Assembly: GCA_944990035.1 (NCBI GenBank) | Contig: CALYLX010000103.1 | Location: 124,001-188,000, forward strand | Length of the DNA: 64,000 nt | DNA from: Clitopilus passeckerianus | Taxonomy: Eukaryota > Basidiomycota > Agaricomycetes > Agaricales > Entolomataceae | Direction of reading: 5' to 3' | Shown: in pieces, positions 1 to 11,554 of the stretch | How the letters are laid out: each line of letters begins with the position of its first letter | How positions within the stretch are numbered: position 1 is the first letter of the stretch | Translations under genes and position numbers: made by a program | Notes under the pieces: model-generated | What the model was told of the DNA's origin: nothing | Seen by the model: the letters and a program-made list of their open reading frames with translations, nothing else | Databases searched by the model: none

Positions 1-1256
1 GCCGACGGGGACGACAGGGGGAGATGATGGAGTGGGTGCAACCGAGCATTCTTGTAAGGTTGTAACCAGACCGACGAGGTCCTCAATCTTGGTGGATAAG
101 TCGGGACCAACGAGCGTAGAGATTTTCGAGGTAAAGGTGGCAGTGCGACGAGCCCTCTTCATCCTTGTACCAACGCTGGGCGTGCGAATGCATGAATGTG
201 AATCTGAATCGACTGTCCAACCATCCCTGCATTGGGTGACGCGACATCTGGACTCCAGGCAACTTGCTTCAACGACGCCGGGGAGGCGACCGCAGTCCAG
301 GCCAATGACAGACGTAGTCGGACCCAAGAACGGGTGAGGAGTCACGCAACCTCCACCTGGGAGAACGATGAGATTGTTGAACTTATATGTGGGGGGTCAT
401 ACTCACAACTGTCTGAAGCCACAGAAGTATCGATGCATTCAAAGGCAGATGATGAAGCTTCATGTCCAGGTATACCACAGACAGCCTGGCCTGGATTGCA
501 GGTCGCATATGCGTCGAATAAAGTTGTGATGGCCCGAGGAGAAACACGTTTCTGGGGAAGAGCAGTGCCACAAGTCTTTTTAGTTGATCAGATACACGAA
601 GATTTGAGCAGGGGAAGTCACTCACTCGACTACATTGACCATTGCAGTCATTGAAAGGCGAAGGACAAATGCAGGCCGGATGACCGTTCAAAGTGCCCGG
701 AACGTAGGGGGGAGTGCAGGTATATCCGCATGGGTTATGAGCAGTACAGTGCTGAGATGAATGAGGCGGGTAATGACATTCGTGCGACCTAGGAGAAGTA
801 TGGATCTGAAGCTAACATTAGCGAGAAATCCTAAGAAGCAGCAGATAAATTTTACCAGCAGGTCTAGTCGTGTCAAAAGGTTGTTCTTCCCTCCAAGGAG
901 ATTACCCAGCAGGATGCCGACATGAGACTCCAAGAAAATATCCAGGTCCTACGAATCATATCGGTGTCTGTTTGACAAACGGATGGTAGGCATACCTGGA
1001 TACAAAGACACAGGTTCAACCCGGCTAGAAGGGGGTTTAGAATCCCCGGAAGCCCAAGAACTGCCAGTGCATTGGTGGACAGGCACAGGTCGATCAGGTC
1101 CTTTTTAACGTGATGCTGGCGAGACTGAATGACCGGCGCAGGTTTCTCCAAGCGTTCCCCACCTCTTTTGGCGGGACGAGAAACTTGTTGAGCATAAGCA
1201 AAGAATTGAAGCGGTGATAACAGAGACGTCAAAAAGAGCGTGATTTTGAGCCGCAT
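1..1256 (-). CDS. Secreted cysteine-rich protein with CPL1-like domain (3' part cut by window edge)
   Basis: The ATG at 1256 opens a signal peptide (MRLKITLFLTSLLSPLQFFAYAQ, about 23 residues). After a linker that includes CLSTNALAVLGLPGIL the gene continues through at least four short introns. Later exons read CHYPPHSSQHCTAHNPCGYTC, then TPPYVPGTLNGHPACICPSP and FNDCNGQC (introns near 640 and 400). The last readable exon holds GPTTSVIGLDCGRLPGVVEA and CRVTQCRDGWTVDSDSHSCI. The paired cysteines and the G-x-D-C ... C-x3-C-x3-C pattern match the CPL1-like domain of secreted basidiomycete proteins, named after a Cryptococcus capsule-related protein. The frame is still open at base 1, so the C-terminus lies outside the window. 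The biochemical role of the family is poorly known; extracellular or cell-wall location is inferred from the signal peptide. Splice sites are approximate. Confidence 0.72.
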
Positions 1257-1814
1257 CGTCGATGTTGCCCGACGATGGGGACGCAGCAAGTAAACGAATA
1301 GGAAAACTGGTGAAGCAGAAAACGGGGAAGAGAGAGAGGTGGAACTGGGGGATGGAAAGACAGAAAGGTGCTTATATGCGCTGTTTATTCGGAGTTTGGA
1401 TTGTGATTCACTGAAAGGACACACCGACGTGATATATTCAGAATGATGAAGAGGCCTCGAAATGGAAGTCGGTTCGCCAAAAAGGGAAATGCAGCTGTCA
1501 TGATCGTTGGGGAACATGTCGCCGGTAAGACCGATAAGATTTCGGCCTTCATCATCATGGAAATCCGTAGAGAATGAATGTCATCGTCACTGTCAAGGAG
1601 GCAGCGAATGACGCGAGTTATAGCCCAACGAAGCTGCCAAGTACCAGGCGCTGTTCACCGACGAAGGCATTCAAGGCCGTGATACGGCTACAAAGAATCT
1701 GATGTTGGCATCTTCGCCGACTCTGATTGTATTGTAGAATTACAAGTGAATTACGACTGTCCGGGTTGGCGTCAGGCAAAGTGATGTTCAACAAAACGAA
1801 TTCTTGCCACTAAA
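1257..1814. other. Intergenic, no supported gene
   Basis: This is the upstream region of the leftward CPL1-like gene and the 3' flank of MED8. A short coding-like stretch occurs near 1640-1735 on the plus strand, but it has no start, splice context or recognisable domain. I see no repeat or RNA gene here. Confidence 0.5.
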
Positions 1815-2942
1815 TTATGGAACAGCATCAATATCAATTACCATATTGCCTTGTCCGCTGTTTGCAGTAGTAGCGGTTGCAGGGGGTGTCTGGATCTCCA
1901 TTGCTGAGTCGACCATAGCCTGTACCTCGTTCTCGTCCCCGTCACTACCTTCCTCCTCCTCTTCCTCCATGTTTGTATCCCCTCCATTCAGGGCACCTCC
2001 GGTCCCCGGACTACTGCCGTCGTCTCCCTTTCCGTCACTATCGCTCTCATCGTCATCATCCATCTCCTCGTCCCCGCCTTCCGTATCAGCACCATCGTCT
2101 TTGGACTCCAAACCAGGTCGAGTTCGGGGATCCCATTCCAACTCCTCCGGCTCCTCCACCTCTACTTCAACACGCTGCTTCCACTCGAACTTCTCTCTCA
2201 GCATCGCCACAGCCCGTACCGCTCGATTCACCCTTCTATCATGCTCGCTCTTAATTTCCTCACACTCCCGGAGTACATCTTCATACTCCACAGGCTTCTT
2301 CTCCCTTCCACCAAAACCAGTCCCAAAACCTGGAGGATTTGAGGAAGACCGAGGTGCAAGAACACCCACGGATCCCCGAGTGACCATGTGTTCTGAAAGC
2401 CTACGAACTGTGTCGTTCTCGGCTCGTAGAACATCATTCGTCTGTTGGTTTCGAAGAAGTGGGATAACCTCCGCTTCAAGCTGAGTATCCGGCATGGATA
2501 CGCTTGGATGAAGGACGATTCGTTCCAAGATGTTCCCTGATCCTCCTGACCCGCTGGCCTGAGCATTACCCGATCCTCCTCCCAATCCTGGGATATTGGA
2601 AGTCGCCTGGGAGCCAGAAGGTGCGTTTGAGCTTCCAGTGGACCCAGCGAGACCGACACTAAACGAGTGCGTTTGACTGAGAAGGATGTTGTACTTCGTC
2701 AATACATCTGGCCAGCTCGGCATCTGGTTATGATACGCTCCAAGTTCAATCATTTGTTGTAGGGCTTGGATAGAGTCTATTATCTGGTTTGCTTTAAAGC
2801 GTAGTGATTCCAAGTTTGAAACGGGAATGTTTGGGTTAAGTGGTGGAGGAGCTGCATTGGGTGTTTGAGATGGTGGAATGGTCGAGCCGGGACGATTTGG
2901 GCCAGCAGCGTTTGGAGCCAGTTGTCCGTGTACAAAGTTCAT
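1815..2942 (-). CDS. MED8: Mediator complex subunit 8
   Basis: A single-exon frame of 375 residues starts at an ATG at 2942. Residues about 45-95 carry the Med8 helical region: LESLRFKANQIIDSIQALQQ is followed by an aromatic/Pro patch (MPSWPDVLTKYNILLSQTHS). The middle is low-complexity (Gly, Ser, Asn). The C-terminal third is very acidic (runs of D and E), which is common in fungal Med8. Med8 belongs to the Mediator head module and links gene-specific regulators to RNA polymerase II. The reverse complement of the acidic and serine tracts creates a long serine-rich frame on the plus strand, which is a shadow. Identification rests on the N-terminal motif and overall length. Confidence 0.85.
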   Translation of the reverse strand: MNFVHGQLAPNAAGPNRPGSTIPPSQTPNAAPPPLNPNIPVSNLESLRFKANQIIDSIQALQQMIELGAYHNQMPSWPDVLTKYNILLSQTHSFSVGLAGSTGSSNAPSGSQATSNIPGLGGGSGNAQASGSGGSGNILERIVLHPSVSMPDTQLEAEVIPLLRNQQTNDVLRAENDTVRRLSEHMVTRGSVGVLAPRSSSNPPGFGTGFGGREKKPVEYEDVLRECEEIKSEHDRRVNRAVRAVAMLREKFEWKQRVEVEVEEPEELEWDPRTRPGLESKDDGADTEGGDEEMDDDDESDSDGKGDDGSSPGTGGALNGGDTNMEEEEEEGSDGDENEVQAMVDSAMEIQTPPATATTANSGQGNMVIDIDAVP

Positions 2943-3245
2943 GTTGAATTTCTATTGGGTAGAAGCAGTTGGATTTGGTTCCTGTTCGACTTCACGGCCC
3001 TAAGAAGCCTTGGAGAGTATTTCGATTACGAAAGCTTTGCCCAAAGGCTTTTGCAATTGCAGGGTCGCCTTGCCTGCGAGTCTGGTCGCAAAAGCCTACG
3101 GCCCCTGAAACAAGTAACCCCAAACAACCCCATCACCAACGCTCCGACCAGTTCAACCCCAAGTTGCCATTCCGCCCTTCGTTAGCAACTAGGCTCACTT
3201 ATCGTTGCACGAGCCTCAATTTTCAGGCCCCTTCAGTAGCCAAGA

Positions 3246-4402
3246 ATGATACCTACTTTGACTGCTCGCCTTTCTGCTCTTCACATCTCCTCAAATGTTG
3301 CAAGAACGTGTTTAACTCCGACTGCAACGCGTTCTGTGTTTGTTGCTGCTCGGCCTCGGCCAACTTTCCAGGTTCAAGCACGGACTTTCTTGAACTCGGC
3401 TGCTGCTGACAGCCCAGCGAAGAAGTCAACCTCTTCGGAGAGCTCTGAGGATAAACCTAAGAAGACCGCTACCAAGAAAGCCACTCCTACGAAGGCTAAG
3501 CCGAGAAAGGCTACCGCTAAGAAGAGTGAGTACTTCCTCCATTTTACCCTTCGTCATTGTACTTATACCTTTGTGCTTCAGCCACTCCTAAGCCCAAGAA
3601 GGTGGTGGTGAAGAAGGCTCCGAAGCCAGTCCGTATGTGTCCTCTTCTTTACTCGACGCCGTCACATAATCGATTCCTTTTCAATGATTTATTTAGTTCC
3701 TAAACTTCCCCGCTGGCCTCCAAACAATTACATTTATTGGTACACCACTGCATTCCTCCCCAATTGGACTGGAGACTTCAAGAATCGTGGAGCCGTGGCT
3801 GCTGTTGCCAAAGAAGCCGGAGAAGCGTGGAAGAATATTACTGAGGCAGAGAAGCTTGTATGCAGCATCCAAAACTACCTGACTATACGCACTAATAGGT
3901 GTCTTAACCCAGCGCATTCAAGAAGAACTCACAGTGAAGCGTGAGGAGGCAAAGAAGGCTCGGGAAGAATTCCTCGCGGATTTGCCCCTGGATACGTTCA
4001 ACGCTATCAATCGGGCCCGTGCGGTTAAGGGCAAGAGTCGCATTCCCACTCCTCTTTCGCTCAGGAGGCCCAACAATTCCTACGTACAGTGCGTGTTTTT
4101 GCAGTATGGTGAGAGGCGAGGGGCGGGGTTGCTAATCGTCTCTGACCCGTAGGTTTGTGGTCGAGTACATGGGGAAGGAAAGGAACGGCAGAGATGTGAG
4201 GGAAGTCATGAAAGAGGCGGCTGAAAAATGGAAGACTCTGTCTGAAGCCGAGAAGAAAGTGAGTGTCTCCGCGTCTCAATTGATGCCGTCCATTGACATT
4301 ATTCTCCTTCCCAAACAGCCGTATGTTGAGGCATTTGAACGCGAGTGTGCAGAATGGCAAGCTAGGAATCTAGAAGCTACAAGCACTATAGGCAAGGTGT
4401 GA
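3246..4402 (+). CDS. Mitochondrial HMG-box DNA-binding protein (ABF2/TFAM-like)
   Basis: Six exons can be read: 3246-3525, 3582-3632, 3697-3857, 3913-4088, 4153-4258 and 4319-4402. All phases join without stops. The N-terminus is rich in Arg, Ser, Thr and Ala and lacks acidic residues until about residue 50, which fits a mitochondrial presequence. A Lys/Ala/Thr-rich linker (KKTATKKATPTKAKPRKATA) follows. Two HMG-type boxes come next. The first starts at LPRWPPNNYIYWYTTAF and runs through AGEAWKNITEAEK. The second starts at RRPNNSYVQFVVEYM and runs through EAAEKWKTLSEAEKKPYVEA. The arrangement of presequence, basic linker and two boxes is that of mitochondrial nucleoid packaging proteins such as yeast Abf2. 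The first box is divergent, with Trp/Pro where many boxes have Lys/Arg-Pro. Confidence 0.78.
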
Positions 4403-5956
4403 AACTAGGGACAAACCTTCCGCTTACTTTGTCAAACTACTTTACCTTATGTGGTCTCTCCTTTGTATCCTCCCACTTTACAATTCGTTAATTTTGCCTT
4501 CTTACACTCAATTCATCATAAGCTTGTTTACCGCCAGGAACGCGTGCATATACGCCTTGATTGTCGTTTCCAGAGTCCGCGACAATGACACCTCCTTTCT
4601 CTGGGGTTCTTAGCCATCGGCCCAAATCCCCAATACCAGTTCGAAGATACCTCCCCTTGACGTAATTTGTGGGCAATGGAACCGGGTGAAATCGAGCAGC
4701 GCCGTCAGCGCTCAGCCCCAGTGAAGACTCCATATCCGGAAATCGCGTCAATTCGCCTGGAATTGTCCAGATCGTCTCCCATCGTTATAGAATCGACTGA
4801 ATTCTGCGCGTCGGAGATTTAGAAGCTAGTTCTTCAACCGGTTCAGTTTATCTATCTAGCCATATTCTGACGACATGTTGGATATGAAGCCGTTCCATAG
4901 TGCGGTGTCTTCCGGATACAGTCAACTTGAAATCAAGAGGCAGACTACTTTTGCTAAGTTCTCTCTCTTCCCTACCTCCACCCTCCTCCACCTTACTGCA
5001 TTCGTACGCCAACAGAATTCCTCCTGCTCACCTCATCTCATGAGACATGCACCATTAGAAGATCTTCAATCATATAAACTGAGCACCGTGGCTCTTTGGG
5101 AATTCCTTTAGCACTGATCCATGTCGTGTGAGCAGCACAGGCCGGCACCACATATAGTCACTCGTTCACCGGTGTCAAGCCACATCTGAAAAGAAGATAA
5201 GTAGCTTGGCTCAATTTTCTTGCCTTTTGACACCCTGATGGTTATTATTTGCTAGATGCTCTTAGCCCTTCCGCCGCCGCCTTAAAAATAACTATCTTGG
5301 TACGTCTTCCGTTGGTTCTCCACTTTCAATCACTCAACTAATCCTAAACGTTGTAGAAATTAGCTTTCCATGTATCGGAACCAGTACTTGTGCTCAAGAC
5401 AGCACGGTGACACAAAGGTGACATTTAACGGGGATATTTACTTGTAGAAGTAAAATAGTGTAATCGGTACTCTAGATTGAAATGAAAATTAAATATCGTT
5501 CGAATCCACCTAGCTAATGTCAAGAAACCACAAGACTGCCCAACCCCCCGAAAGCACAAGCGGCTATGCTACCAGTCAATATGGGCCGATTGGAACAGAT
5601 GTATGCCTCCTGTAATCCGTTCAAATCGACTGATACCTACGTTACCCTATCCTAAACGATGTAACCATTTCTCACTCGATCCAAAATCTACTATATGCAC
5701 ACTTTTCGCCTCAAATCGACTGCTATCGACTAACTTGATTTTGGCAGATTTCACACGATTTCAACATATTCACTCTTCACTGGGGCTCAGCAATCGTGAG
5801 GACGTGCCGCGACGCGAGGCCATGAAACATGGTGGTAACGATTCACCCGAGTCCTCCGCATGCTATTCCAAATTTCCGATCGGTCTTCAAGGGCTTTAGA
5901 CTTGGTGTGTGTACAGGTTGATTTATATCTCATAGATAAGCTACAAAAGTGGATCG
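4403..5956. other. Intergenic with a possible coding remnant
   Basis: This 1.55-kb stretch holds no gene I can support. On the minus strand an 87-codon frame at 4488-4751 (ending GVYARVPGGKQAYDELSVRR) looks coding-like, and the frame is open for a few codons upstream before a stop. It has no recognisable domain and may be the 3' end of a decayed gene. The rest is AT-richer, with short unsupported frames. Confidence 0.4.
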
Positions 5957-7282
5957 TTAATAACAAGGCGCATCTTTCAACTTCTGCACACTCTTGTCCA
6001 GGACCTTCCGAGCCCACTTCATCTGCTCCTTCTTCTGTTCTCCAATGCTACCCTCATCACCATTCGTATCCCCTACCAAAGTAACGAGTGCTAGAAGCAC
6101 GTTGTACCAAATCCTCTTCGTTGTATGTCTAGGAAACACTCTCGGATTCTTTCCACCTCCAGCGAGATAACCTTCCATGAAAGCTTGACTAGGTTTAGTG
6201 GTCGCCTCGCCGGAAGACAGGATATCGCCACTGCCAAGCATCACAGACTCGAGGAGTGGATCTCCCCAGATAGCATTGCCCATTTCTGGAATCACGGCAG
6301 CAAAAGTGCCTGGTGCTGCACCAATATAGTCCGAGGGCTCTGATGCCTCAGGGTCTACAATGTATATATTCTCCTCTCCTCCCGTGAACCAGATCAAGGA
6401 AGGAACATCGACATCATCAAAGAGGAAGGATCCAATAGCCCGAGATAGACACCTTTGCACTTCCTCATACGCAAGTGTACCAGTATCTGCGGGGTATTGC
6501 TCGTCTCGTTTCTTGAGCCTCAACAGGAGGTCATCAACCAGTGCCGTGAACGTCTCCTGCCAGCTATATCCACACTCGTACGGAGGCTCGTTAATGGATA
6601 TAGAAAGTCCGGGTAGCCCTACGAAAGGCTTTGGAGAGGATTTCCCCTGGGTATCAACTGGCAGCCCAAACCAATCGTTCTGGACCTGACTGTGCAGTTG
6701 GCCGAAGAAGTGACCCAGGCGCAGCTCCAAGGACACTAGATTCTGCGGAGATAGCTTGCCCGTATTCCGTGCTTCAGTCAATGAAAGTATGGAACGAGAA
6801 GGGAAAGGGATGAGTGGTGAGAGAATGTAATGATAGGGCAATAATGTCAGAGTGGTATCCAATATTCCGGCAGTTTTATGCGATACAACCGGGGGTAAAG
6901 ATGGGTCGGGAGAGTGAATCTGAGATGAGATTAATGAAAGAAGCTGATGTGTTATCTCCAAGGTATTTGAGTGGTATTCCAGGTCCTCGCTGCTCGTTGC
7001 AGATCCATGAGGGTGGGCGAGAATGAGAAAACAGGTCTGAGTGCGGAGACCATCCACATAGGTGTCTTCGGCCTGCGTATTGATGTCAAGGACAAAGCAC
7101 CTATATTTACTGGAGTAGCTGCGATATAAAACACAATTTAGGCGGTTTATCAGATCCAAATGAAGATATTACCTGTTCCCGCGACGACTCAGCGTTCTCA
7201 AAGCCTCAACCCGCGCTGGCACCGTAAGATGCTTCTCGACAATGGCCTGAGCCTGTGCAACCTCCAGCTGTATTTCGCTCAT
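5957..7282 (-). CDS. Aminoglycoside phosphotransferase (APH)-like protein with degenerate catalytic motif
   Basis: Two exons are read: 7173-7282 (MSEIQLEVAQAQAIVEKHLT...) and 5957-7118, joined in frame across a 54-base intron. The fold order suits an APH/choline-kinase-like protein: an N-lobe (SYSSKYRCFVLDI), then LELRLGHFFGQLHSQVQNDW, then a cap and C-lobe with a long helical segment (SWQETFTALVDDLLLRLKKR) and IYIVDPEASEPSDYIGA. The expected catalytic loop (H-G-D-x-x-x-x-N) reads SLIWFTGGEENIYIVD, so the His-Gly-Asp is absent. If the fold call is right this is a pseudokinase-like member or one with altered chemistry. No substrate can be inferred. The downstream gene boundary is clear, with the stop at 5957. 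Confidence 0.6.
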
Positions 7283-7569
7283 TCAGCGCTCGGTCTCGAA
7301 GGCAGTTGTCGCCTGGGTAGTGGTTTCGATATCGTGCTACTGCGGTAGACCTCAGGGTGGAGTCCGTCTGCCAGTTCTGCAGGGAGTGATCTTTTGAGGT
7401 AGAAGATCTTATCTGATTTCATCACACACAGATAAGATCCTAGGTCATCTTGACCGTCTAACATCCCCGCAAAGTCCCGAAGGGGGATCCATTACCAGCT
7501 ACAAAGCAACCAATTGACATGCCAAAATATAAATATCGGAGTACAGTATCTCTGACTTCCTTCTTTACC

Positions 7570-8678
7570 ATGCTGTCGACGACCCCACGAGGCAGTGGAG
7601 GGCGGATTCAAGCCATTCCCATCCCTGTCTTCCCCCCAGAAGTGCTTGATCTCATTCTCGGTGTCATATGGGACGACAACACGTTGCCAAAGCGAGACCG
7701 AGTGCTTTGCCTGCATCAAATCTGCCTCGTTAATTCCAGCCTCCGTCATCGATCCCAACAGCGACTATTTCAAGACGTCGTCGTAAACTTTTGCAGTCGA
7801 GTGAACAAGGTCAAGAAATTGCACGATGTTCTGTCCGGAAATACGCATATCATTCAACACCTCAGAACCCTGAGCATACTCAACGTTCTAGATGACCCAG
7901 AGGCCTGTGGTATTCGACCAGATCGTTTCTTATACGACCACCAGACGGCGTGCAGGGATGAACAGGAACAAGTACTTGCCCATTTAATCGCTCTATTGGC
8001 TGCTGGGCCCATGGAGAACATCGGACTGTACTCCCGAGCCCATCCCAGCATTTTGACCTGGAATGCTTCTCATGGATGGACCTTACCCCTCAACTAAGGG
8101 CCTCCCTCCAGGCCGCTGTTTGTTGAAACCAGTACCGAGCTGGTTTCTCTTACCGTCGTCGGTGCAATAGACGTACCCGTTTCCATCGTTCACGGATCCA
8201 GCCTAAAAGCCGTACACCTCGTTGATGCCATGTTCATTGTACCTTTGTGGGGAAAGCCAACCAAGTTCTCTAGCTCTTCAAGTTCGACGCAACTGACCAC
8301 GCTAACGCTCACTATGCCTCATGCCGACGAATTCTTAGCCTGAGTGAAGTCGTACGCGTACACAACGAGGTGGATTCTCAAGCATTGGAAGATCTCCAAC
8401 CTCCACCTTCTCTACGCGAGCTCTCCGTCATTCTCAAGGAATCGTCAAACCGAAATACAAATCCAGATCAATTCACTCAATGGGCCGCCGCAACCCTGCC
8501 AGACCTTGGTGCATGTATCTCTAATGCGCAGTGGCGCATTCTGGATAAGTTCGAAATCAAGATATGTGGTTATCCTGATCGACAACGATATTCCTCAGGC
8601 AGTTTCAGCCCGTCAGTGTCTCATGCTTCGATGCCTCTCATGATAGGACGTGGAATAGTAGAATTCTCTATCGAATAG
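7570..8678 (+). pseudogene. F-box protein gene, broken by nonsense and frameshift changes
   Basis: The ATG at 7570 begins a protein with an F-box-like N-terminus (FPPEVLDLILGVIWDDN, then LHQICLVNSSLRHRSQQRLF). This is the F-box/LRR pattern that occurs in large numbers in agaricomycetes. The frame runs to an in-frame TAA at 8095-8097. The same frame continues after it with coding-like sequence (RPLFVETSTELVSLTVVGAI) as far as a TGA at 8341. The sequence then resumes in another frame (LSEVVRVHNEVDSQALEDLQ) to 8678. At least one nonsense codon and one one-base frameshift near 8330 are needed to read it as one protein. It may be an intron-containing gene mis-read by eye, but no good splice sites flank the breaks. 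F-box proteins are substrate adaptors of SCF ubiquitin ligases. Confidence 0.6.
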
Positions 8679-8999
8679 TGAGGTTTCTCTGATGCAAGAG
8701 CTTCACAAGATATTAATTGCTAGTATCCCCAGCAACGAGGATGGCGTATTTCCGACTTCATCAATGATGGACAGGCCTAAAGTATCGCATGTCGATGAGT
8801 GGGCTTGGCCGAGTTCTCGTTCGGAATCGGACGAGGAAATGGATGTCTGAGGAATGCACTCTGTATACAGAAAAGGTTCGGGAGCAGCCCGCTACCCCAA
8901 ACCCTTCGCGACTATTAGTTATACGTACTGCATTTTATACTGGAGATTACTTGCAGACGTTCCACGACAAGTCAGGCCCAAGAGTCACTATTTACTAGC

Positions 9000-9059
9000 G
9001 TAAAAGCCAAGTAAACAGTAAAGATTTTGGTAAAATTGCTGTAAACGCTTGGTAAAAGC
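9000..9059. repeat. Irregular GTAAA repeat patch
   Basis: Six copies of GTAAA occur within about 60 bases, spaced 7 to 12 bases apart. The style resembles the subterminal TTAAA-rich repeats of the nested element at 15265. No inverted partner was found nearby, so no element is defined. Confidence 0.4.
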
Positions 9060-10048
9060 CATGAAAGAGTTGTATTCCGCAGGCCATCAACCCACTGCCC
9101 TACTGCGATAAGTTTGTCGCCAGGGAACCTCGACATTTTAATGTGCTAGAGAATGATCTGAGGAGCACCCTTGCGGTCGAGTACATAGAGTCTCGGATTA
9201 TTCACATTCAAGTTGCTTGTCCATGTCAAGGCATTCCACTGGCAACCCGTGATGAAAATAGTGATTTGTCACAGTCACGCACCGACGCTTTCAACGACAT
9301 CTGCAACTTTTGGTCGAACTGATTGTTGCCAACGTCAGTCGCTAATACTGCTTTTCTTCACATTGGAGGAGGGCCATAATGATGCATATGTGGACACCAT
9401 TAATCTGCCCAGTATGGACAATCCGAGGAGCTGTCATTATCTAGCCCAAATTTGTGGATACAGACCTTCAGGGTATTTTGCAATTCGGACCCACAAGTGA
9501 CCTGCAAGCACGAGTAGTTCCCAGCTAATCCTTTGCTCCCGGGTTCAGTGGCACTGTTTTCTCCTGCCAATCCTCTTTACATCCGCATTGATAGGTGGGA
9601 AGAGTGGGTCCTGATACCCACAAACTGGTTTTCCAGCGAACAGAAGTATGCCGATCCTCTTATCCTGTTACCTTGCCGAAAGCAGTGGGGAATAGGAAGA
9701 AGAGAGTTTTTCTAGCTGTGGGAACATGAAAGATTGTTTTTACTCAGGAAGGCTCTGCTAGGAAGAACAAAATGGCTGTTCTCTTCCTTGTGTCTCTGCG
9801 GCATCCATTGTTATCCCGTGTCCACACATGACGGTGAGTTACTCAAGGCACTGATGACTACGGATGTCGTTGGGCGTAGTTGGGGCGCCTCCATAGTTAC
9901 CTCATGAGTGCCAAATAATACCTCCCTTGGGTTGGCATAGGGTTACCTGTTTGCTCAAGGCCCAGCACCTGCCTTGTGGCTCATTATCTCCAGCTTTTAG
10001 CCACTCGGGTCGGACAACAAAACAAGGGATGAACGGGCGCCCACAGTC

Positions 10049-10060
10049 ATATAAAAAGGG
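10049..10060 (+). promoter_or_regulatory. TATA box of the BCS1-like gene
   Basis: A strong TATA element (CATATAAAAAGGG) lies about 85 bases before the ATG at 10143, in a suitable position for a fungal core promoter. Confidence 0.5.
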
Positions 10061-11543
10061 GAATATTCCTGACGCTAATTATTGCACCTTCTCTTCCTCT
10101 TACCACCACCTCTTTATCTGATACCACACATTGAGATCGACGATGATGACTTCGCGCTCCCCCAGGTTATGGGCGTTGTTCTTCGGTGGTCTCTTGAATG
10201 CTGGTGGCGTGTCTGCGGAGCCTACCAACACGTTGGGTGCCACTCATTCAAGTGATCCCCCAGATCGCGGAACTCAACCTTCGCCACCCGCAAGTGAGGG
10301 GTTAATCCCAAACAGACCTGAGAATGAAGGGATCACTTCACTAGCTTTGAGATTGGGCCGACTTATCCCTGCTTTCCTATCACCGATGCTATCTATGCTT
10401 CCCATGGGTGGCTTAGGGGAGTGGCTTGTACTGTTTGCTGTTGGTGGCTTCCTTGGCCCCGCTCGTCGGTGGGCATCGGGCTCCTGCGAAAGGCTCGCCA
10501 AGTCGACTTACCGAACCGTGACAATTGAAGGGAACGAGCCTGGCTATCGTAAGTCCAAACCTCCTGAATAATCATACCTTTTCTTCACTGGTGCCCACCT
10601 TTTATAAACAGGGTGGATGCTCTCGTGGTTATCCGAGCAACCGTCATGGGGTACGGGTCTTTCAACGTCTCTGAGTCGGTAAAAAGGCTGATGTTTGCAT
10701 CACAGTGGCAGCACCATCCATGGATGCGAGGGTAATGGACGGGCCCAGTCCTCCAACGAGTCATTATATCATGGGAGAACTTCCTCCACGCGATATCGGT
10801 GACAACAAGTCGGTTACGCCCGTTGGATTCCTACCTTCACCGAACCAGAGCTGTTCACTCTGGTGGAGGGGACGTTACGTCTGGATTGAGCTAAATTCAG
10901 TGAAGCAGGAAGGAAATCAGTAGGATACTCTTGTCTACTCGCTTATTTCACCAGATTCTGACCACCGTGATGTAGATATTCTGGCTCAAGATTCAGCTTG
11001 ACGATCAGGTATGTCAAACCGATCAGGGATGCCCAAACTTCCTGGTACTAATTACCCCCTGCCGGGAATAGCATGTTCACTCGAGACGTCAATAACATCC
11101 GTTCATTGATATACGAAGCCGGGGAACGCTACATGGAAAAGAAAGGCGAATCGGTTCACTGTTTCATTACAGAGTTCAACGGAATGTAAGTACAATCTTC
11201 CCCCTCCTTAAGCTGCTCTAACTCTATCCCCCTCAGGTGGCACCACTGGAAACACGTCAGCTGCACACCTAAACGCTCAATGGAATCCATCGTCCTCGAG
11301 TCAGGGATCAAGGACCTCCTCCTGGAAGATGCTCGTGAATTTCTGAGGAGCCAAGACTGGTACGCAGCTCGAGGTATACCGTACAGGCGCGGATACCTGC
11401 TCGTATGTTCTCTCCCCATTAACTCTTGTCTTATATTGACCCCACCCAAATTTATTCATACAGCACGGTGTCCCTGGTTCTGGAAAAACCTCAGTCATCC
11501 ACTCCCTTGCAGGCGAACTCGGACTAGACGTCTACATCATCTC

Positions 11544-11554
11544 TGTCGGAAAAA
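11544..11554 (+). repeat. Left terminal inverted repeat of the Plavaka-like element
   Basis: TGTCGGAAAAA, identical to the reverse complement of 22201-22211. The preceding TC at 11542-11543 is the left copy of the target duplication. Confidence 0.75.

Larger units (their letters stand above)
8679..10142. other. Long intergenic stretch with decayed coding fragments
   Basis: From about 8718 to 8848 on the plus strand an uninterrupted stretch reads MMDRPKVSHVDEWAWPSSRS and ends in a TGA. It may be a last exon belonging to the F-box relic. A GTAAA-rich patch lies at 9000-9059. No intact gene is visible from 8850 to 10142. The last hundred bases form the promoter of the BCS1-like gene. Confidence 0.4.

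Noticed and set aside
1804..2484. 226-codon serine-rich frame on the plus strand
   Set aside because: It is the complement of the acidic, low-complexity C-terminus of MED8, with no domain and strong composition bias.
4488..4751. 87-codon minus-strand frame
   Set aside because: Looks coding-like but has no recognised domain or upstream exon; kept only as a possible remnant in the spacer entry.
5440..5520. tRNA-like sequence with D-arm-like TAGTGTAATCGGT and T-loop-like GTTCGAATCC
   Set aside because: Spacing of the two boxes is close to a tRNA, but neither the acceptor stem nor the T stem pairs and no anticodon stem is evident.
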